Shown here piece by piece: positions 15,392 to 23,545 of a stretch of 64,000 bases of DNA (position 1 is its first letter; each line of letters opens with the position of its first letter). The DNA lies in NCBI GenBank assembly GCA_902776985.1, contig CACYSD010000009.1, positions 10,623 through 74,622 on the forward strand, written 5' to 3'. The position numbers were made by a program, and so were the translations under genes. This DNA is from UBA3839 sp902776985. Lineage in GTDB: Bacteria; Bacteroidota; Bacteroidia; Bacteroidales; Bacteroidaceae. The notes beneath the pieces are model-generated. The model saw only the letters and a list, made by a program, of their open reading frames with translations, was not told where the DNA came from and did no database searches.

Positions 15392-16957
15392 TTAAAGTGG
15401 AATGTTACCGTGTTTCTTTGCAGGGTTAGTCAGCGACTTGGTAGCAAGCTGCTCGAGGGCGCGGATTACGCGGAAACGAGTGTTGCGAGGCTCGATGACA
15501 TCGTCGATGTAACCATACTTCGCTGCATTGTAAGGATTTGCGAAGAGTTTTGTGTATTCCTCTTCCTTCTCTGCGATAAATGCAGCAGCGTCTTCGCCTG
15601 CTTCCTTCTTTGCCTTGGCTTCCTTGGCGTAGAGCACTGCCACCGCACCGCTACCACCCATAACTGCGATTTCTGCAGATGGCCAAGCGTAGTTGAGGTC
15701 ACCACGGAGCTGCTTACAGCTCATCACGATGTGGCTACCACCGTAGCTCTTACGCAGAGTGATAGTTACCTTAGGCACTGTAGCTTCTCCGTAAGCGTAG
15801 AGCAGTTTTGCGCCGTGCAGGATGACTGCATTGTATTCCTGACCTGTGCCTGGAAGAAATCCAGGAACATCAACGAGGCTGACGATAGGAATGTTGAATG
15901 CGTCACAGAAGCGGACGAAACGGGCACCCTTGCGGCTTGCGTTGCAGTCGAGCACACCGGCAAACTTGTTTGGCTGATTAGCAACGATACCTACACTGCG
16001 TCCGTTGAAACGAGCGAAACCTACGATGATGTTCTGAGCATAGCGAGGCTGAACTTCGAAGAACTCTCCGTTGTCTGTGATAGCAGAGATCACTTCATAC
16101 ATATCGTAAGCCTGGTTAGGATTGTCTGGGATAATCTCGTTCAGACGATCCTCCATACGGTCAATTGGGTCAGTACATTCCACGATAGGAGTCTCCTCCT
16201 GGTTGTTCTGAGGAATGTAAGAGAGAAGCTGTTGAATCATTGCGATTGCCTCTTCCTCAGTAGCTGCAGTGAAGTGAGTTACACCAGACTTAGTGCTGTG
16301 AACACTTGCACCACCGAGGCTTTCCTGATCCACATCCTCACCAGTAACCGTCTTCACCACTGCAGGACCTGTAAGGAACATGTAGCTGGTGTTTTCCATC
16401 ATGAGAGTGAAGTCTGTGAGTGCAGGAGAATAAACGGCACCACCTGCGCAAGGACCGAAGATTCCTGAAATCTGTGGAATCACACCGCTTGCGAGGATGT
16501 TGCGCTGGAAAATCTCTGCATAACCCGCGAGGGCGTTGATACCTTCCTGAATACGAGCACCACCCGAGTCGTTGATACCTATTACTGGAGCACCCATCTT
16601 CATTGCCATATCCATGACCTTGCAGATTTTCTGAGCCATAGTTTCCGACAGAGAACCACCGTTCACGGTGAAGTCCTGTGCAAAAACATAAACAAGGCGA
16701 CCGTTGATAGTACCTGAACCTACTACCACACCATCGCCCAGATATTGTTTCTTCTCCATACCGAAGTTGTAGCAACGGTGGAGCTTAAACATATCAAATT
16801 CTTCGAAACTTCCCTCGTCGAGAAGCATTTGGATGCGTTCACGTGCAGTGAACTTACCACGAGCATGTTGCTTGTCGATAGCTTTTTCGCCACCGCCAAG
16901 ACGCGCTTTCTGACGGAGTTCTATCAACTCCTGTATACGTTCTGTTTGCTTTGACAT
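15392..16957 (-). CDS. mmdA: Methylmalonyl-CoA decarboxylase/propionyl-CoA carboxylase carboxyltransferase subunit
   Basis: The 521-residue product is the usual length of acyl-CoA carboxylase beta (carboxyltransferase) subunits. It holds two crotonase-like halves. Landmarks include HARGKFTARERIQMLLDEGS near the N-terminus, NDSGGARIQEGI (oxyanion region of the N half), and the C-half GGSHIVMSCKQLRGD and MGGSGAVAVLY. It moves CO2 between methylmalonyl-CoA and biotin. The linked epimerase, biotin carrier and Na+ pump beta subunit indicate the decarboxylating direction: succinate-derived methylmalonyl-CoA to propionyl-CoA with Na+ export. No biotin carboxylase gene is present in the operon, which also argues against a carboxylase. 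Confidence 0.93.
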   Translation of the reverse strand: MSKQTERIQELIELRQKARLGGGEKAIDKQHARGKFTARERIQMLLDEGSFEEFDMFKLHRCYNFGMEKKQYLGDGVVVGSGTINGRLVYVFAQDFTVNGGSLSETMAQKICKVMDMAMKMGAPVIGINDSGGARIQEGINALAGYAEIFQRNILASGVIPQISGIFGPCAGGAVYSPALTDFTLMMENTSYMFLTGPAVVKTVTGEDVDQESLGGASVHSTKSGVTHFTAATEEEAIAMIQQLLSYIPQNNQEETPIVECTDPIDRMEDRLNEIIPDNPNQAYDMYEVISAITDNGEFFEVQPRYAQNIIVGFARFNGRSVGIVANQPNKFAGVLDCNASRKGARFVRFCDAFNIPIVSLVDVPGFLPGTGQEYNAVILHGAKLLYAYGEATVPKVTITLRKSYGGSHIVMSCKQLRGDLNYAWPSAEIAVMGGSGAVAVLYAKEAKAKKEAGEDAAAFIAEKEEEYTKLFANPYNAAKYGYIDDVIEPRNTRFRVIRALEQLATKSLTNPAKKHGNIPL

Positions 16958-16972
16958 ATTTCGCTTCGCAAA

Positions 16973-16993
16973 TTATAAATTATAAATTATAAA
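16973..16993. repeat. AATTATA tandem repeat
   Basis: About three copies of the 7-mer aattata lie in the spacer between mce and mmdA. A similar repeat occurs at 46856-46874 upstream of the pseudouridine synthase stop. Confidence 0.6.
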
Positions 16994-17020
16994 ACCGGAT
17001 GGATATTCTTCATTCTTCAC

Positions 17021-17431
17021 TTATTTCTGTGGTTCACACAGTTCGGTGAGGATACCAGCTGTTGACTTCGGATGCAGGAAAGCGATGTTCATCTGTTCTG
17101 CACCTGGACGAGGCTTCTGGTCAATGAGTCGGATGCCCTGGGCATCACATTCAGCGAGAGCGTTAGCCACACCGTCTTCAATAGCGAAAGCCACGTGGTG
17201 CACACCCTTGCCGCCCTTCTCAAGGAATTTAGCGACAGCACTCTCAGGACTTGTTGGCTCCAGGAGTTCGAGTTTAACTTCGCCCACTTTAAGGAAGGCA
17301 GTCTTAACTTTCTGATCAGCTACTTCTTCAATAGCGTAGCACTTGAGTCCGAGAGTATTCTCAAAATAAGGGAGAACCTCATCGATGCTCTGGACAGCGA
17401 TGCCCAGATGGTCAATACGAGAAATTTTCAT
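17021..17431 (-). CDS. mce: Methylmalonyl-CoA epimerase
   Basis: The 136-residue VOC-fold protein starts MKISRIDHLGIAVQSIDEVL. Candidate metal ligands are His8, His78 or His79 (KGVHHVAF) and Glu130 (GILTELCE). The sequence PRPGAEQMNIAFLHPK is conserved in epimerases. It interconverts the (R) and (S) forms of methylmalonyl-CoA, linking the B12-dependent mutase (not in the window) to the decarboxylase. It is the first gene of the operon; the terminator at 17518 separates it from the upstream SUMF1 gene. Confidence 0.95.
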   Translation of the reverse strand: MKISRIDHLGIAVQSIDEVLPYFENTLGLKCYAIEEVADQKVKTAFLKVGEVKLELLEPTSPESAVAKFLEKGGKGVHHVAFAIEDGVANALAECDAQGIRLIDQKPRPGAEQMNIAFLHPKSTAGILTELCEPQK

Positions 17432-17517
17432 ACTGAATTTGTTTGTTTAAGATTGTTGATATATTATGTTTGAGATTTTTTCTGAGATTTTTCGCCGCAG
17501 GCGAGTAAAATAGAAAA

Positions 17518-17550
17518 GCATGCCAATCACCCAAACGGCGATTAGCATGC
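17518..17550 (-). terminator. Terminator after the kinase-SUMF1 operon
   Basis: The hairpin gcatgc-caatcacc/ggcgatt-a-gcatgc has one mismatch. On the minus strand it is followed by TTTTCTATTTTA, which ends transcripts coming from the SUMF1 gene at 17686. Confidence 0.7.
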
Positions 17551-17685
17551 AAATTTACACATTATATCTCACCCCACGAAATCTAAATCCCCCTTTTTCT
17601 CAATTTTTATTCACTTTTTATTCATAAGTCGGTTTCTTCCAATCTCCTCAACAATAATCTAAAGGATTATTAGGAATTTATGGGG

Positions 17686-19287
17686 CTAAAGAGCGAGGCG
17701 GAAACCGAGGTTACTATAGCGACCTATAGATTCGAAGGTGTAGTTATGAGATATAGGATTTATCACCATTTTGGAAGAAAAACTTCCGCCAAGACCTATG
17801 CGGTAAGAATTCTGCATCGAGTTTGTCCACTCACACACATTACCGCTCATATCATAAATACCTAATTCATTGGCCTTCTTCATCTTAACAAGATGTTGTG
17901 TATTATTGCCATTAGTAGACACCCAACCAACCTCTTCTACATTGTTACTGCCGCTATGTTCGTAATTATGAGTATAACTACCGCCTTTTGCCGCATATTT
18001 CCATTCACTCTCTGAAGGAACACGGAAGTTTCTACCAGTAAGGGAATTCAACCTGCGGACGAATTGTTCACAGTCGTCATAATTAACAAAATACATAGGA
18101 TAATCTAAACCTACAGCTCCTAAGCTCCAACTTGTATTAGCTTTATCACGCTGATCACTAATTGTGTTACCCATCACAGCCTGCCATAATCCTTGAGTTA
18201 CTTCTGTCTCACCGATATAATATGGATTGCCATTTCCTTCAACCTTAATCATTCTGAACGAAACTCCATTGACTGTGAAGATTCCGTTATCGTCGGAAAA
18301 GGCTAGGCGGAAACCGAGGTTGGCATATCTGTCTGTAGAATTGAAGGTGTAGTTGTGAGATAAAGACTGAATCTTCATTGAGGAATAATAACTGCCGCCA
18401 AGAGCTATGCGGTAAGAATTCTGCATCGAAGTTGTCCACTCGCACACATTACCGCTCATATCATAGAAGCCTAGTTCATTGGCTTTCTTCATCTTAACAA
18501 CATGTTGTGTACTATTACCATTAGTTGACACCCAACCGACTTCTTCAACAGTGTTACTGCCGCTATGTTCATAATTATGAGTATACCTACCGCCTTTTGC
18601 TGCATATTTCCACTCGTCAGCAGAAGGCATGCGGAAGTTTTTACCAGTTAGGGAACTCAACCTGCGGACAAATTGTTCACAGTCGTCATAATTAACATAA
18701 TACATAGGATAATTCTGGCCTACCGCTCCTAAGTTCCAACTTGTATTAGCCTTATCACGCTGATCGCTAATTGTATTTCCCATTACAGCCTGCCATAATC
18801 CCTGAGTAACTTCTGTCTCGCCGATATAATAGGGGTCGCCATTTCCTTCAACTCTTATCATTGTAAACGACACGCCTTTGACAGTAAAAGTCTCACGTGA
18901 TGATGTTGAGCCTCCGCCGATATTGTATCCTGAAGGATTGAGGTAATCTTTAGCGGGTTTATATCCCATCGACGCTGCCATCTCCACAATAGGCTTGGTA
19001 TCCTTGTCGTAAGGAATCAGGTCTTCCACTACCTGGTCGGTAACTTTCTCGGTAGTGAGTTTGAGATACTTGTTGTAGTCAGTAGGAGGATTTGGCATGG
19101 AGTAACCCTCTGACTTGATGATCTGGAGCATGTAGTAGGCATCGACATAAGCACCCTTCTCCACCATCTTCTTCACACCGGGGCGGTATTTGGTACCATT
19201 GATAATGCTGTAGTAATCATCATACTGCGCCTGTGCTCCAATGGCGAAGCACATAAGGACGATCATGGAAATAATGCTTCTTTTCAT
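17686..19287 (-). CDS. Secreted protein with two tandem SUMF1/FGE-like domains
   Basis: The 533-residue product has a signal peptide (1-20) and a unique N-terminal region (about 21-130). Two SUMF1 domains follow, about residues 134-331 and 337-533, so the repeat period is 203 residues. Each runs from F(T)V.GVSF.MI.VEGNG through YYIGETEVTQGLWQAVMG and YDMSGNVCEWT to NLGFRLA. Neither domain has the paired cysteines that true formylglycine-generating enzymes use just before the GFR motif. They are therefore probably non-catalytic C-type-lectin-fold binding domains. The gene starts 72 bases after the kinase gene on the same strand, so the two are likely co-expressed. The domains are more like each other than like the other SUMF1 genes nearby, so this looks like a recent duplication. 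Confidence 0.85.
   Translation of the reverse strand: MKRSIISMIVLMCFAIGAQAQYDDYYSIINGTKYRPGVKKMVEKGAYVDAYYMLQIIKSEGYSMPNPPTDYNKYLKLTTEKVTDQVVEDLIPYDKDTKPIVEMAASMGYKPAKDYLNPSGYNIGGGSTSSRETFTVKGVSFTMIRVEGNGDPYYIGETEVTQGLWQAVMGNTISDQRDKANTSWNLGAVGQNYPMYYVNYDDCEQFVRRLSSLTGKNFRMPSADEWKYAAKGGRYTHNYEHSGSNTVEEVGWVSTNGNSTQHVVKMKKANELGFYDMSGNVCEWTTSMQNSYRIALGGSYYSSMKIQSLSHNYTFNSTDRYANLGFRLAFSDDNGIFTVNGVSFRMIKVEGNGNPYYIGETEVTQGLWQAVMGNTISDQRDKANTSWSLGAVGLDYPMYFVNYDDCEQFVRRLNSLTGRNFRVPSESEWKYAAKGGSYTHNYEHSGSNNVEEVGWVSTNGNNTQHLVKMKKANELGIYDMSGNVCEWTNSMQNSYRIGLGGSFSSKMVINPISHNYTFESIGRYSNLGFRLAL
17689..18279 (-). repeat. SUMF1 domain duplication, second copy
   Basis: This stretch corresponds to residues 337-533 and is a direct repeat of 18295-18888 (residues 134-331). 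Long runs such as the region encoding YYIGETEVTQGLWQAVMG are nearly identical at DNA level. The most divergent part is the C-terminal 30-35 codons. Confidence 0.8.
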
Positions 19288-19359
19288 TCTACACTGTTGT
19301 TAATCGTAAATCTTCAAAATCATATCACGAAGTACGATGTTTTTTAGACAATATCCGAA

Positions 19360-20865
19360 TCAGAGTTTCTTGCCATTAGCATCGTAGAATAAACCGTCAC
19401 CAAACTGTTCACCTGTAAAACTGCCTTCATAATAAGTACCGTCGGCAGCAATATAATATCGCCCGTAGGTTTTCTGGTTGTTTGCATACGTGCCTTGGAA
19501 TTTGTCACCGTTGGAGTATTTGTAAACAGCATCCTCGCCTTCAGCAACTCCATGAACAAAGTTGCCTTCATAAGCATCACCGTTTGCAAAGACAGCCCTA
19601 CCTTTGCCGTCGGGCTTACCGTCTTTATCTACAGGACCTGAGTATTTCACATCACCAATTCCAAGCGACATTGCCTTATCGCTCACTGACAGAATTTCAG
19701 AAGCAGTAGCTTTAGGAACCAATATCTGATTATCTTCATTTTTGTTAACATCAGACTTACCGCCACCCTTAACAGCGAAGAAAACAACCACAAACACCAC
19801 CACTGCTACAGCAGCAAGGATTGCACCTATCTTCATGCCACCCTTCTTTGCAGGAGAAAAAGTTTGTGCAGGCATCACAGGTTTGTGGTTTGGTTCTGGT
19901 TTCGGTGCAGGCGTTCTTTTCTGTTCAGGAACTATCAGTTTAGTGTCCGATTCCACCTTCACTTTTTTCGGAGCCTTTGCTGGTTTGCCTGGTGCCTGAG
20001 ACAAATGGGCGATAAACTCAGCTATGCTCTGTGTGCGTTTGCTGTAGGATCGCATACCAGCCTCAATAGCTTTGATTACACCTTCGCTCACATGGTGGCT
20101 CTGCAGTTCAGTGAGAGGAAGTCCCATATCCTGCACATCAAGGGCTTCGGGAGGCGTAACTCCTGTGAGGAGTTTGTAGAGAGTTGCTGCGAGGGCATAG
20201 ACATCGGATTGCGGAGAGAATGACTGAACTCCATTCACACGATACTGCTCAGCAGGAGAATAACCACGACTGATACCCACAGGAGTGGTTGTGGTTCCCT
20301 GCTTTGTTTGTCCATCGTACTGTTTCGCTACACCGAAGTCAATTAGCACCACCTCATCTTTGCCATTGCGAAGCATAATATTGTTTGGCTTCACATCCAA
20401 ATGGTTGACGTTGTGCTCATGAATATAACTGAGAGCAGAACCCACCTGCTTGATGTATTTGATTGCCACAGGTTCAATCAATGCGCCTGTCCGCTTCACC
20501 ATATCTGAGAGCGATTCACCTTCGAGATATTCCATCACATAGTATGCGGTGTTGTTCTCGCGGAAGATGTCGTATATAGCTATGATATTCGGATGCTGGA
20601 ACTTGGAAATGATTTGTGCTTCCTTGATGAATTTTGCAAGAAAACGCTCCACCATTTCCTTGTTCGACTGTGTACCAAGCGACACAGTGCTATGGTCCGC
20701 CTCGCGTTCACAATAGTCGCGGAAGAAAAACTCCTTGATTGCCACTTTGCGGTCGAGGATATCCTGCGTAGCAAGGTAAGTGATTCCAAAACCTCCTTGT
20801 CCCAGTTGCCGTTCTATGGTATACTTGCCGTTCTGTAAGACTGTTCCTGGTGATAATGCTTCCAT
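19360..20865 (-). CDS. Membrane Ser/Thr protein kinase with extracytoplasmic MORN repeats
   Basis: The 501-residue product has an N-terminal Hanks-type kinase domain (about 15-285). The Gly loop is GQGGFGITY, the ATP-binding Lys is Lys44 (VAIKEFF), the catalytic loop is HLDVKPNNI with Asp157, DFG is at 176-178 and the activation segment ends SRGYSPAEQY. A Lys/Pro-rich linker (290-342) leads to one transmembrane helix (about 345-366). The C-terminal 130 residues contain MORN repeats (GRAVFANGDAYEGNF, YKYSNGDKFQGTYAN, ADGTYYEGSF), probably outside the cytoplasmic membrane. The catalytic loop has HLD instead of HRD, which bacterial kinases tolerate. It heads an operon with the duplicated SUMF1 gene and has a good promoter at 20963-20994. 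The substrate is unknown. Confidence 0.92.
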   Translation of the reverse strand: MEALSPGTVLQNGKYTIERQLGQGGFGITYLATQDILDRKVAIKEFFFRDYCEREADHSTVSLGTQSNKEMVERFLAKFIKEAQIISKFQHPNIIAIYDIFRENNTAYYVMEYLEGESLSDMVKRTGALIEPVAIKYIKQVGSALSYIHEHNVNHLDVKPNNIMLRNGKDEVVLIDFGVAKQYDGQTKQGTTTTPVGISRGYSPAEQYRVNGVQSFSPQSDVYALAATLYKLLTGVTPPEALDVQDMGLPLTELQSHHVSEGVIKAIEAGMRSYSKRTQSIAEFIAHLSQAPGKPAKAPKKVKVESDTKLIVPEQKRTPAPKPEPNHKPVMPAQTFSPAKKGGMKIGAILAAVAVVVFVVVFFAVKGGGKSDVNKNEDNQILVPKATASEILSVSDKAMSLGIGDVKYSGPVDKDGKPDGKGRAVFANGDAYEGNFVHGVAEGEDAVYKYSNGDKFQGTYANNQKTYGRYYIAADGTYYEGSFTGEQFGDGLFYDANGKKL

Positions 20866-20962
20866 AAATATATAAAAAAGACCCTCTCACTTCCATCCCA
20901 CTGTATGGGAAAGAGTAGTTACCCATTCGGGAAAGAAAGAAGAAACCTGTTATGATTATTTG

Positions 20963-20994
20963 CAAAGATACAATTTATTAGCAAAAACCACAAA
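20963..20994 (-). promoter_or_regulatory. Promoter of the kinase-SUMF1 operon
   Basis: On the minus strand a TTTG box (20991-20994), a 20-base spacer and TATCTTTG (20963-20970) match the Bacteroidetes consensus. The start codon lies about 95 bases downstream. The rest of the spacer to 21186 is AT-rich, with no gene seen. Confidence 0.6.
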
Positions 20995-21186
20995 AAAAAC
21001 ATTTACTAAAAATGATTTAGAGCATACAGAACAGACAAAAACTGGGCAAAACTGTATTTTAGTTTATGGGAAGCCATTATTTATAGTTTTGTAAACCTTT
21101 GATTGTCAGCAAGAAATTTTGATGTAATATTTTTCGGCCATCAAATTCACTCCATGTTTTCCTACAAAGAAAGTTGTATAACAGAA

Positions 21187-22047
21187 CTAAAGGGCGAGGC
21201 GCAAGCCGAGGATGTTGTAGCGTTTCGTAGGCGTATAGCTGTTGCGGTCCGTAAGAGCGCAGAACACCGCGTAGAAGCTCCAACCGCCACCACGGTTGAC
21301 CCGAAGAGAGTTAGACATAGTACTCGTCCACTCACATACATTACCGCTCATATCGTATATGCCAAGTTCATTGGGACGTTTGGTCTTAACATCACGGCTA
21401 CCACTATCATTTGTATTTGAAGTGTACCAGGCTACATCGTCTATGTTGTTACTGCCACTATAGGTATAATTATGTGTATACTTGCCTCCTTTGGCTGCAT
21501 ATACCCACTCACTATCACTTGGCAAACGGAAAGTCTTGCCCGTGATACTGTTCAGCTTCCGAATGAATTGCTCGCAGTCGTCACAATTCACATAGCATAC
21601 TGGACGGTTAATGCCACGAACATCATAAGAAGACGATGAAATATCGGACGGTAAACTGCCCATGACTGCCTGCCACAAGGCCTGAGTCACCTCTGTCTCA
21701 CCTATATAATATGGACTTCCATTGCCTTCTACACGTATCATCGTAAACTGGACACCGTTAACAGTATAGGTTTCCTTTTCTTTTGGATGATTACCTTTAT
21801 ATGGGCACTGATCCTTGTACTTACCGCAAGTAGAGCATTTGGGATGATTACCTTTATAAGGACATCTCTCCTTGACCTTGCCGCACACTGAACATTTGGG
21901 GTGATTACCCTTATAGGTACAGTTATTCACAGGTTTGCCACAGACTGAGCATTTCTTCACTGAAATCTGTGCAGTACTATCCTGCTGAATCTGCGGACCA
22001 AAGAAAACAATAAAAAATGCTAACAAGACTTGAATGATAGATTTCAT
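21187..22047 (-). CDS. Secreted SUMF1-domain protein with three Cys3His repeats
   Basis: The 286-residue product has a signal peptide (about 1-26). Three 19-residue repeats follow (residues 32-88, pattern KCSxCGKxxxxCxYKGNHP), then one SUMF1 domain (about 93-286). Each repeat offers Cys-x2-Cys-x6-Cys-x5-His, which could bind zinc. The SUMF1 domain shows YYIGETEVTQALWQAVMG and LGIYDMSGNVCEWT. It ends in an RGGGW...GLRLAL tip (residues 252-286) that lacks the catalytic Cys pair of real FGEs. That tip differs sharply from the paralogue at 22167 while the flanking motifs are the same. No promoter matching the consensus was found upstream, so read-through from the paralogue (120 bases away) is possible. 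Confidence 0.82.
   Translation of the reverse strand: MKSIIQVLLAFFIVFFGPQIQQDSTAQISVKKCSVCGKPVNNCTYKGNHPKCSVCGKVKERCPYKGNHPKCSTCGKYKDQCPYKGNHPKEKETYTVNGVQFTMIRVEGNGSPYYIGETEVTQALWQAVMGSLPSDISSSSYDVRGINRPVCYVNCDDCEQFIRKLNSITGKTFRLPSDSEWVYAAKGGKYTHNYTYSGSNNIDDVAWYTSNTNDSGSRDVKTKRPNELGIYDMSGNVCEWTSTMSNSLRVNRGGGWSFYAVFCALTDRNSYTPTKRYNILGLRLAL
21190..21294 (-). other. Hypervariable-looking C-terminal tip (DGR-like variable region), gene at 21187
   Basis: Thirty-five codons from CGT GGT GGC to the stop align without gaps with 22194-22298. 21 amino acids differ. At 16 of these 21 positions both genes have a pyrimidine third base, and at 15 the third base is identical. This is the pattern expected when AAC/AAT template codons are mutated at A. 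No reverse transcriptase or template repeat was found in the window. Confidence 0.4.
21784..21954 (-). repeat. Three in-frame 57-bp Cys3His repeats
   Basis: Three units of 57 bases encode the 19-residue pattern KCSxCGK....C.YKGNHP. The same unit occurs nine times in the neighbour at 22911-23423. Confidence 0.9.
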
Positions 22048-22166
22048 AGATGATATTGTATTATGTATTTTGATATTCTTTTTTGTGTTAATTCACGACT
22101 TACGAATTACAAATTTTTAGTATTTTTATCTAATAACCAAATAATCATAATAAATAGAAAGTACAT

Positions 22167-23513
22167 CTAAAAAAGCAGATTATCTTCAGGACTAAGGGCA
22201 AGACGCAAGCCGATGTAGTAGTTACAATACGACGGACCATTGACGTCACGGCAGGAAACACGCACGTACACCGCATCGTCGTACCAACAGCCACCACGGT
22301 AGACGTAGTTGTATGTATCTACGGAAGAATTATTATGGTTGGAAAGGTAACTGCTTGTCCATTCACAAACATTGCCGCTCATATCATAGATACCAAGTTC
22401 GTTTGGACGCTTGGTCTTAACGTCACAAGTTCCGCGGTCACTGGTGTTGGAAGTGTACCATGCCACTTCGTCCACGCTATCGCTACCACTATACTTTGTA
22501 TGTCCGGGCTTGTTGCCTCCACGTGCAGCATATTCCCATTCCTCCTCTGTGGGAAGACGGAAATTAATACCAATGAGAGATTTCAGCTTTATTAAAAAAG
22601 TCTGGCAGTCATACCAACTAACATGGCATACAGGACGGGAACTTCCTATCAGGTCATAAGACGATGAGGATAATTCTGGTGGGATACTACCCATTACTAT
22701 CTGCCAAAGTGCCTGAGTAACTTCTGTATCGCAAATGTAGAATGTACCAACGCTTACACTATGGGTTTTCATTCCACCATACCAAGTGGTATTGCGTTGA
22801 TTATTAATAGCGCCCATTGTATATGTGCCGCCTTCGACCTTTATCATATTAAACGACACGTCGTTGATAGAAAATATGAAGCCATTATCAGTAGTTGTAT
22901 GTGAAATCACCGGATGGTTGCCTTTATAAGAACAATTCTCCAAAAGTTTGCCACAAACAGAGCATACAGGATGACTACCATTGTAAGGACACCGAACATC
23001 GTACTCGCCACAGGTGGAACACACTGTATGGTTGCCATGATAAAGGCAATTCTCCTTATATTTTCCACAAATAGAACAAACTGGGTGGTTGCCAGTATAA
23101 GGGCAGTGTTCCTTAACCTCTCCGCAAACTATACATTTTGGGTGATTACCATTATATTTGCAGTCCTCCTGCAATTCGCCACAAATGGAACACACTGGAT
23201 GATTTCCATCATACTGACAATTTTCCTTTAAAACACCGCAAGTTGAACAAACCGGGTGTTTGCCTTCGTATGGGCAGTGGTCTTTATACTTGCCACAAGT
23301 TGAACACTTTGGATGATTGCCCTGATAGGGACACTTCTCCTTAACTTTTCCACAGACCTTGCATTTAGGGTGATTTCCCTTATAGTCGCAATTATTAGTC
23401 GGGCGTCCACATACAGAGCACCTCTCAACTACAATCTGCGCTTCGATAATAGTTTGAATCTGAGGTGTACATAAAAGAAGTAGGAATAGGGAAAGAATCT
23501 TTATTGATTTCAT
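22167..23513 (-). CDS. Secreted SUMF1-domain protein with nine Cys3His repeats
   Basis: The 448-residue product has a signal peptide (about 1-25). Nine consecutive 19-residue repeats (residues 31-201) share the pattern xCxxCGxxxxxCxYxGNHP. One SUMF1 domain follows (about 210-440), and an 8-residue tail comes after the GLRLAL motif. The domain keeps FYICDTEVTQALWQIVMG and LGIYDMSGNVCEWTSS. It contains a KTHSVSV-type insertion absent from the other SUMF1 genes, which makes it closer to the full FGE-sulfatase layout. The C-terminal tip RGGCWYDDAVYVRVSCRDV has scattered Cys but not the FGE active-site pair. A consensus promoter and three evenly spaced palindromes lie upstream (23546-23643). Confidence 0.82.
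   Translation of the reverse strand: MKSIKILSLFLLLLCTPQIQTIIEAQIVVERCSVCGRPTNNCDYKGNHPKCKVCGKVKEKCPYQGNHPKCSTCGKYKDHCPYEGKHPVCSTCGVLKENCQYDGNHPVCSICGELQEDCKYNGNHPKCIVCGEVKEHCPYTGNHPVCSICGKYKENCLYHGNHTVCSTCGEYDVRCPYNGSHPVCSVCGKLLENCSYKGNHPVISHTTTDNGFIFSINDVSFNMIKVEGGTYTMGAINNQRNTTWYGGMKTHSVSVGTFYICDTEVTQALWQIVMGSIPPELSSSSYDLIGSSRPVCHVSWYDCQTFLIKLKSLIGINFRLPTEEEWEYAARGGNKPGHTKYSGSDSVDEVAWYTSNTSDRGTCDVKTKRPNELGIYDMSGNVCEWTSSYLSNHNNSSVDTYNYVYRGGCWYDDAVYVRVSCRDVNGPSYCNYYIGLRLALSPEDNLLF
22194..22298 (-). other. Hypervariable-looking C-terminal tip (DGR-like variable region), gene at 22167
   Basis: This is the counterpart of 21190-21294. Constant landmarks (CGTGGTGGC, TGG, GCGGTG, GGCTTGCG, GCCCTT) bracket substituted NNY codons such as TAC, GAC, GAT, TGC and GTC. 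Confidence 0.4.
22911..23423 (-). repeat. Nine in-frame 57-bp Cys3His repeats
   Basis: The 513 bases are exactly nine units of 57 bases, each encoding Cys-x2-Cys-x6-Cys-x5-His-Pro. The units differ mainly at the variable positions between the second and third Cys. Confidence 0.9.
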
Positions 23514-23545
23514 GTAATGATATCGCTATTGTGTTATTCTCACAG

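Noticed and set aside
15410..16468. 352-codon plus-strand frame opposite the carboxyltransferase gene
   Set aside because: Antisense shadow of a well-conserved enzyme gene.
20866..21186. Possible DGR template repeat or reverse transcriptase near the SUMF1 genes
   Set aside because: No segment resembling the variable tips with A-rich codons and no reverse transcriptase frame was found in this spacer or elsewhere in the window.
22911..23423. Regular 57-base repeats that look like a CRISPR array at first sight
   Set aside because: They are in frame, encode a conserved Cys3His unit, and have no separate unique spacers or cas genes nearby.
17686..23513. SUMF1 proteins as formylglycine-generating enzymes for sulfatases
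   Set aside because: The paired catalytic Cys before the GFR motif are missing and no sulfatase gene is in the window.
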